Part shown: piece after piece, positions 59,819 to 64,000 of the stretch
Position numbering within the stretch: the first letter of the stretch is position 1
Layout of the letters: the number at the start of each line of letters is the position of its first letter
Assembly: GCF_028769735.1 (NCBI RefSeq)
Contig: NC_088171.1
Location: forward strand, 125,262,533-125,326,532
DNA from: Zonotrichia leucophrys gambelii
Taxonomy: Eukaryota > Chordata > Aves > Passeriformes > Passerellidae
Length of the DNA: 64,000 bases
Direction of reading: 5' to 3'
The notes under the pieces: generated by a model
The model's input: the letters and a program-made list of their open reading frames with translations, nothing else
Told to the model about the DNA's origin: nothing
Databases searched by the model: none
Translations under genes and position numbers: made by a program

Positions 59819-62800
59819 AATAGCAAATGAATAATTTCTTAGTGGGAAAAAGAATAGAAGGTGCACCCTTCATTTACTACATCAACTTTTAACAGAAATA
59901 AATCACTCCTAACATTAGGGAATAAGTCAGGACCAAGCTATAATCAGTTGGGATGGAGAAAAAGGCCAAGAGTTAAGAAAGGAACTATAAATCTTGGACA
60001 TTGAAGCCCAAATTTCCTATCTGACCTTTCACAAACAAGTAATCTACTGTGGATGATGTAGCTTTTGGTTGATGTCTAAGACAAAAAAAGCTGAACTTGG
60101 CTTCAGGTTTTCTATGCACCTATAGCAAAACATCAAATGCTCATTAAAAAATCCTGATTCTGCTTTCTCTTCCTGTAGATTTTTGCACTGAAGATTCAAG
60201 GAGTGTAATCTCTAAAAGACCCTGTAGGACCATTTGTTACTCTCAAGCAGTTACACCTTCCAAAAGAGAAGTGTCTGCATTTCATCAATAAGAAAACTGT
60301 TGTACAGTCTATATATGAGCAGCCCAGGAAACATTTCAAGGTAGCACTGGAAATCAATTACACAAGAATTGAGTTAATTCATGTTGCTTCAGGCCAAGCA
60401 CAAATGAAGATAAGCTTTTGATTGCTCAAATGCTTTAGAATTCTCTTACCCGTGACTTTTGAAACCTATAACAACTAAAGAAATATGCAAATCAAATACA
60501 ATTTAGTGTGTAATTCAGGGGCACACAAGTAATTTCTGATAGTGATAGTATTAATTTGTGTCAGAAAATAGACATTTTATCTCTTAGTAACCTACTAAGT
60601 CACATAGGTTGCTTAGGAATATTCCACCTTTGTTGTGATACCATCTATAGAATTTGAAACTTTTTATAATACTGAATATACAGCACCATCAAATGCTTGA
60701 AAGGCAAAGCATAAAAAAGCAATTGCCTGATCCAATGTCTGTCCAAGCCAGAGGTGGTTCTCTCCTGTGACTTATGGGGGCAGTGAATGAGTAAAAAGTA
60801 TTTACTCCAAGTAATTTAATTATGTTCAATGGCAGATGGAGCTGCTAGCATTTTGCAATTACAATTTTGTTCTGTCTGTGGGATAACACTGTCTCTTGCC
60901 TACTGCGAAAAAAAAAAAGAGCTAGAAAAAAAGATTAAATGCAAAAATACTCAAAAATTATAAAAACTATCTACATTTATATGTCAATAATTCTTTTGGC
61001 ATTGTATTGCATTCTGAATTTAATAATTTTTACAACAACTCAAGCGTTCGAATCTGCTGCACATTCAAATCAGTAGGTAAGAGGGAAAATAATTATTGCT
61101 TTTTCTTCACCACTATCCATTCAGAACTACATTTCTGCCACTGTTTTTTCCTGAAATTTTCATTCTGACATTGCTGAGTACATTTTTATCAATTGTCAGA
61201 GGTGTCTATGGAGGTTTTTAAGGTGGTTCTTATTCTTTGGAGAGTCCTCCAAGTGAAGCAAGCAAAGGTTTCAGAGAAAAGGCTGACACTTTAGAACTTA
61301 AGAGAGATATGCAGAGTATAGAGTACCATAATGTACAGCTTTATTTTGAGAACTTTAAATGGAGAAACCTACTTAATTTCCTTTTTCTTGTTTTCAACTT
61401 GAATATAAGCCTGAGAGATGATTTGCAGAAGCTCAGGATTTTGGAACTTCCTAATGTTGAAGTATATCTGTCTATTCTGGTCCAAAAAAAATTTAAAAAT
61501 TAAAAATTAAAAATTGGATCTTACAAAATAAACTAATCTTTCAAGAACCTTTGGGAAAAAAACAGTTTATTTAAGTTACATTCTGAAAAAAAAAAATGCC
61601 ACTTTACCTATTTTATAGGGAATCTGTTATGTCCAATTTTCAGGTTCATTTGTCACAGCTTAGGAAAACACCATAGAATTTGGATCCCTGATGCAGAGAC
61701 TGTATGGTCTCCTAACCTGGACAACCAGTGTTTTGATCTATGTTCCTGACAAGCAAAGCAGGTGCATAGAATTACTGTGAAAATCAGATTCTGGACTTGG
61801 ATCTATATCCTTAAATGGAACACCAATACCTATGGCAAAACGAACTCATTAATTCTCTCTTTGTGTTTCAGAAACTCTGGCAGGACATTGTGTCCCATCA
61901 ACTGCAGAGAGGTGCCCAACACTAACAGCAATGTCATTGTGATTGAATAATCAAAATATTTTTCTCTATGATTTTCGATTCTTATCAAAGTATTTGTACT
62001 TAGATAAATATGTATGTACTTGGGAATGCCAACACTTTCAGCTTGGTAGCATGTCACTTTCTGGGTATGAGAGTAGACAAGACAGAACTCTTGCCTGAAT
62101 CATGGGGCAGAAATCGTTCTGACCATAAATAAAAATGGGAAAGTGTTGCCCCAATGACCGAGTCAACATATTCCAGTGAGAAATGACTTGGGCATGGTTG
62201 TTGAATCTCTAAGTTGTGTAAATTGGAAGTCAAGAGTCTTCTGTAAGTGATGCAAAATATCTTAGGAATGCATTTGTCATCTGCCCTAATCTACACTATC
62301 CAGCATTCAATATTACCCTAGTAACGTTTCAGGATATCCATATTAAGAAAACACATTGGAGAATGTGGAAATTTTCACATTATCTATTTCTATTTCTGTA
62401 TATTTATTTTATCTTTTCTACAGTATTTTCAATTGGGAACCACTTAAAATACTCCAGTGACTATTTTGTCCTTGCTTTTGACATTGATTTAGATGTTGAT
62501 GTACTACCTGCAATTATGGAGGAAATACAGTAGAGAAGTAATTCAGCTCTTGAGGTGGGACTGAGTTTTGTCCTCTCAAATGAATTTTAAATTAATCTCT
62601 TGTCACACACCAAGAAATAATTTCAAACAACAGGCCTTCCAGATATAGCTATTGAATTGCTGTCTAACCCTATTAAACCATCTACTCAAAGATCCCACTA
62701 CAGATATTTTAGTGAATTTATTTCTTGGGCAAGAAAAGGAATTGAAAATTCCACTGAGGAAGTGTCCACTCTGATTATAGATTTCCTGTCAGGGCAAATA

Positions 62801-64000
62801 ATTTCAATATTCACTTAAAACTCATGGTTAAAATTTAGCATGTTTTACTCCCTTTCTTGCATTGAAAACCAGTATGTTATTGAAATATGGGAAGTTAATG
62901 TAGTTATATATTTTGATTTTCTCTTTAATATTTACATAAAAGAAAAAATAGTTTCTTCAAAATGTGCTAGCACTGTGTAGGTAGTTTTGGAATTACAGAA
63001 GGAATAGATCCTTTAAAACAATACTGATGCTAGTGAATTAAAATAATATGGACTATACTCATTGATAGAAATTATTTGTGGAAGTTTAGGACCTAGCCTG
63101 TCCCCAGATTTTTGATGTTCTTAATAATTCTCTAAACCACTAGGCTTTTTGATAAAAAAAGTAAACATCAAAGCATCAACATTTTCATAGAGACGCTTGG
63201 GTTAAACATAGCAAAAACTATTATAACTGCTTTATTTAAGTACTTACAAATGCTCCTTGAAGAATAATAATATATTCATAACAATTAATGGAATTATGAG
63301 GAAAAATTAAAATTAAACAGCTAATGTGTATCATATTTTTTCAAGAACCTGAGATTCTTACAAAACAACAAGGATCTATGATGTAGAGGTATGTAGATGG
63401 AGCACATAGACAATTACAAAACATTTTACTGGAATAGGTGAAGGAATCTCAAGTCTGTATATCCTGATTTTGTTGAATCTTGCTTTGAAGATCTCTATAG
63501 GTACTCACACAAATATTGGGAGGATTGTCTCCCACAGCTTCCTCCCTGCCACTAATAAAATACGTATACACACATATATGAAATAGAAAACTAAAACAGA
63601 ATTAAATAGATTACTAAAATAACAATGATTTTTCTCTAACAGCCTGTCTAACTGGGGAAAAGTTTTCTTATTATACAGTTAGCTGCTGTCTGATTTCTCT
63701 GGAAGTATTTATAATCAGTATTGCTCTAAAAAAGTGTGGCATCAGAGAGGTGATAGTTATCCTTTCTGGCTGCCAGCTGGTTATCTGGTTTTCCATCCCT
63801 AATACAAGTTGCAGTCAATCTTTTCTGTTGTCTTCACATGGACTCAAAGCTTTCTAATTTTGTGAAAACAGCATTGTCTGTAATTATTTCCCCATTACTC
63901 CTTGTAAGATTTTTTTTTAATGGTGAATGTATTGCACTTTTTTTTTCCAAGAGGCAGAGGGCAGAAGTATCTGATAGCTTTGCTTAATAGCACAGGTTGA
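59819..64000. other. AT-rich non-coding stretch to the window end, nothing identified
   Basis: About 4.2 kb. Open frames of 62-88 codons have no support. TTAAAAA repeats lie at about 61490-61514, with short A and T runs at 61586-61596 and 63910-63948. No CR1 or LTR signature was recognised. Confidence 0.45.

Noticed and set aside
61040..61065. GTTCGAATC resembling a tRNA B box
   Set aside because: No matching A box or cloverleaf in the upstream 80 bp.

Overview
The window reads as nuclear DNA from a bird, most likely a songbird (passerine). The evidence is its interspersed repeats: 5'-truncated CR1 LINEs, one still carrying a recognisable ORF2 C-terminus, and several solo LTRs of avian endogenous retroviruses (ERVL-type and an alpha/beta-retrovirus-like, ERVK-type LTR). 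Base composition is AT-rich (about 63-66% AT by eye), and there are no operons or bacterial signals. It looks like a gene desert or the inside of a very large intron or intergenic interval. No complete protein-coding gene, rRNA, tRNA or CRISPR array is supported. The open reading frames here are almost all 60-130 codons, about what chance gives in 64 kb of AT-rich DNA.

Layout. 0-1.1 kb: a 31-T homopolymer and a compound TG/TA/TATG microsatellite. 1.08-1.31 kb: an abrupt GC-rich island whose minus strand looks like a terminal exon (acceptor-like AG, a 32-codon helix-like C-terminus, stop, AATAAA signal). 5.6-6.0 kb: a minus-strand solo LTR with CCAAT boxes and AATAAA. 7.5-7.8 kb: an older plus-strand ERVL LTR (U3) fragment. 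9.05-9.55 kb: a minus-strand CR1 with an open C-terminal ORF2 segment and an internal 28-bp duplication. 12.9 kb, 19.8 kb and 36.6 kb: GC-rich islands that look repeat-derived but that I cannot name. 21.6-22.0 kb: a minus-strand ERVK/ALV-like solo LTR with TATA box and AATAAA about 20 bp apart. 28.0 kb: a faint old LINE-like remnant. 31.8 kb and 39.0 kb: two more CR1 tails, in opposite orientations. 59.22-59.82 kb: a 595-bp solo LTR with perfect 8-bp terminal inverted repeats and a 5-bp target duplication with one mismatch.

Between these lie long AT-rich stretches without confident features. Two plus-strand segments (24835-24966 and 57794-57938) have exon-like splice signals and open frames, and with the minus-strand island near 1.2 kb they are the best hints of real genes crossing the window. 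All three are low-confidence and need transcript or cross-species evidence. A few TAAT-rich stretches look like candidate conserved non-coding elements, but this cannot be judged from one sequence.

I found no convincing undescribed biological system. The items most worth checking are the three exon candidates, a possible 13-nt minus-strand microexon at 12.64 kb, and the unclassified GC islands.
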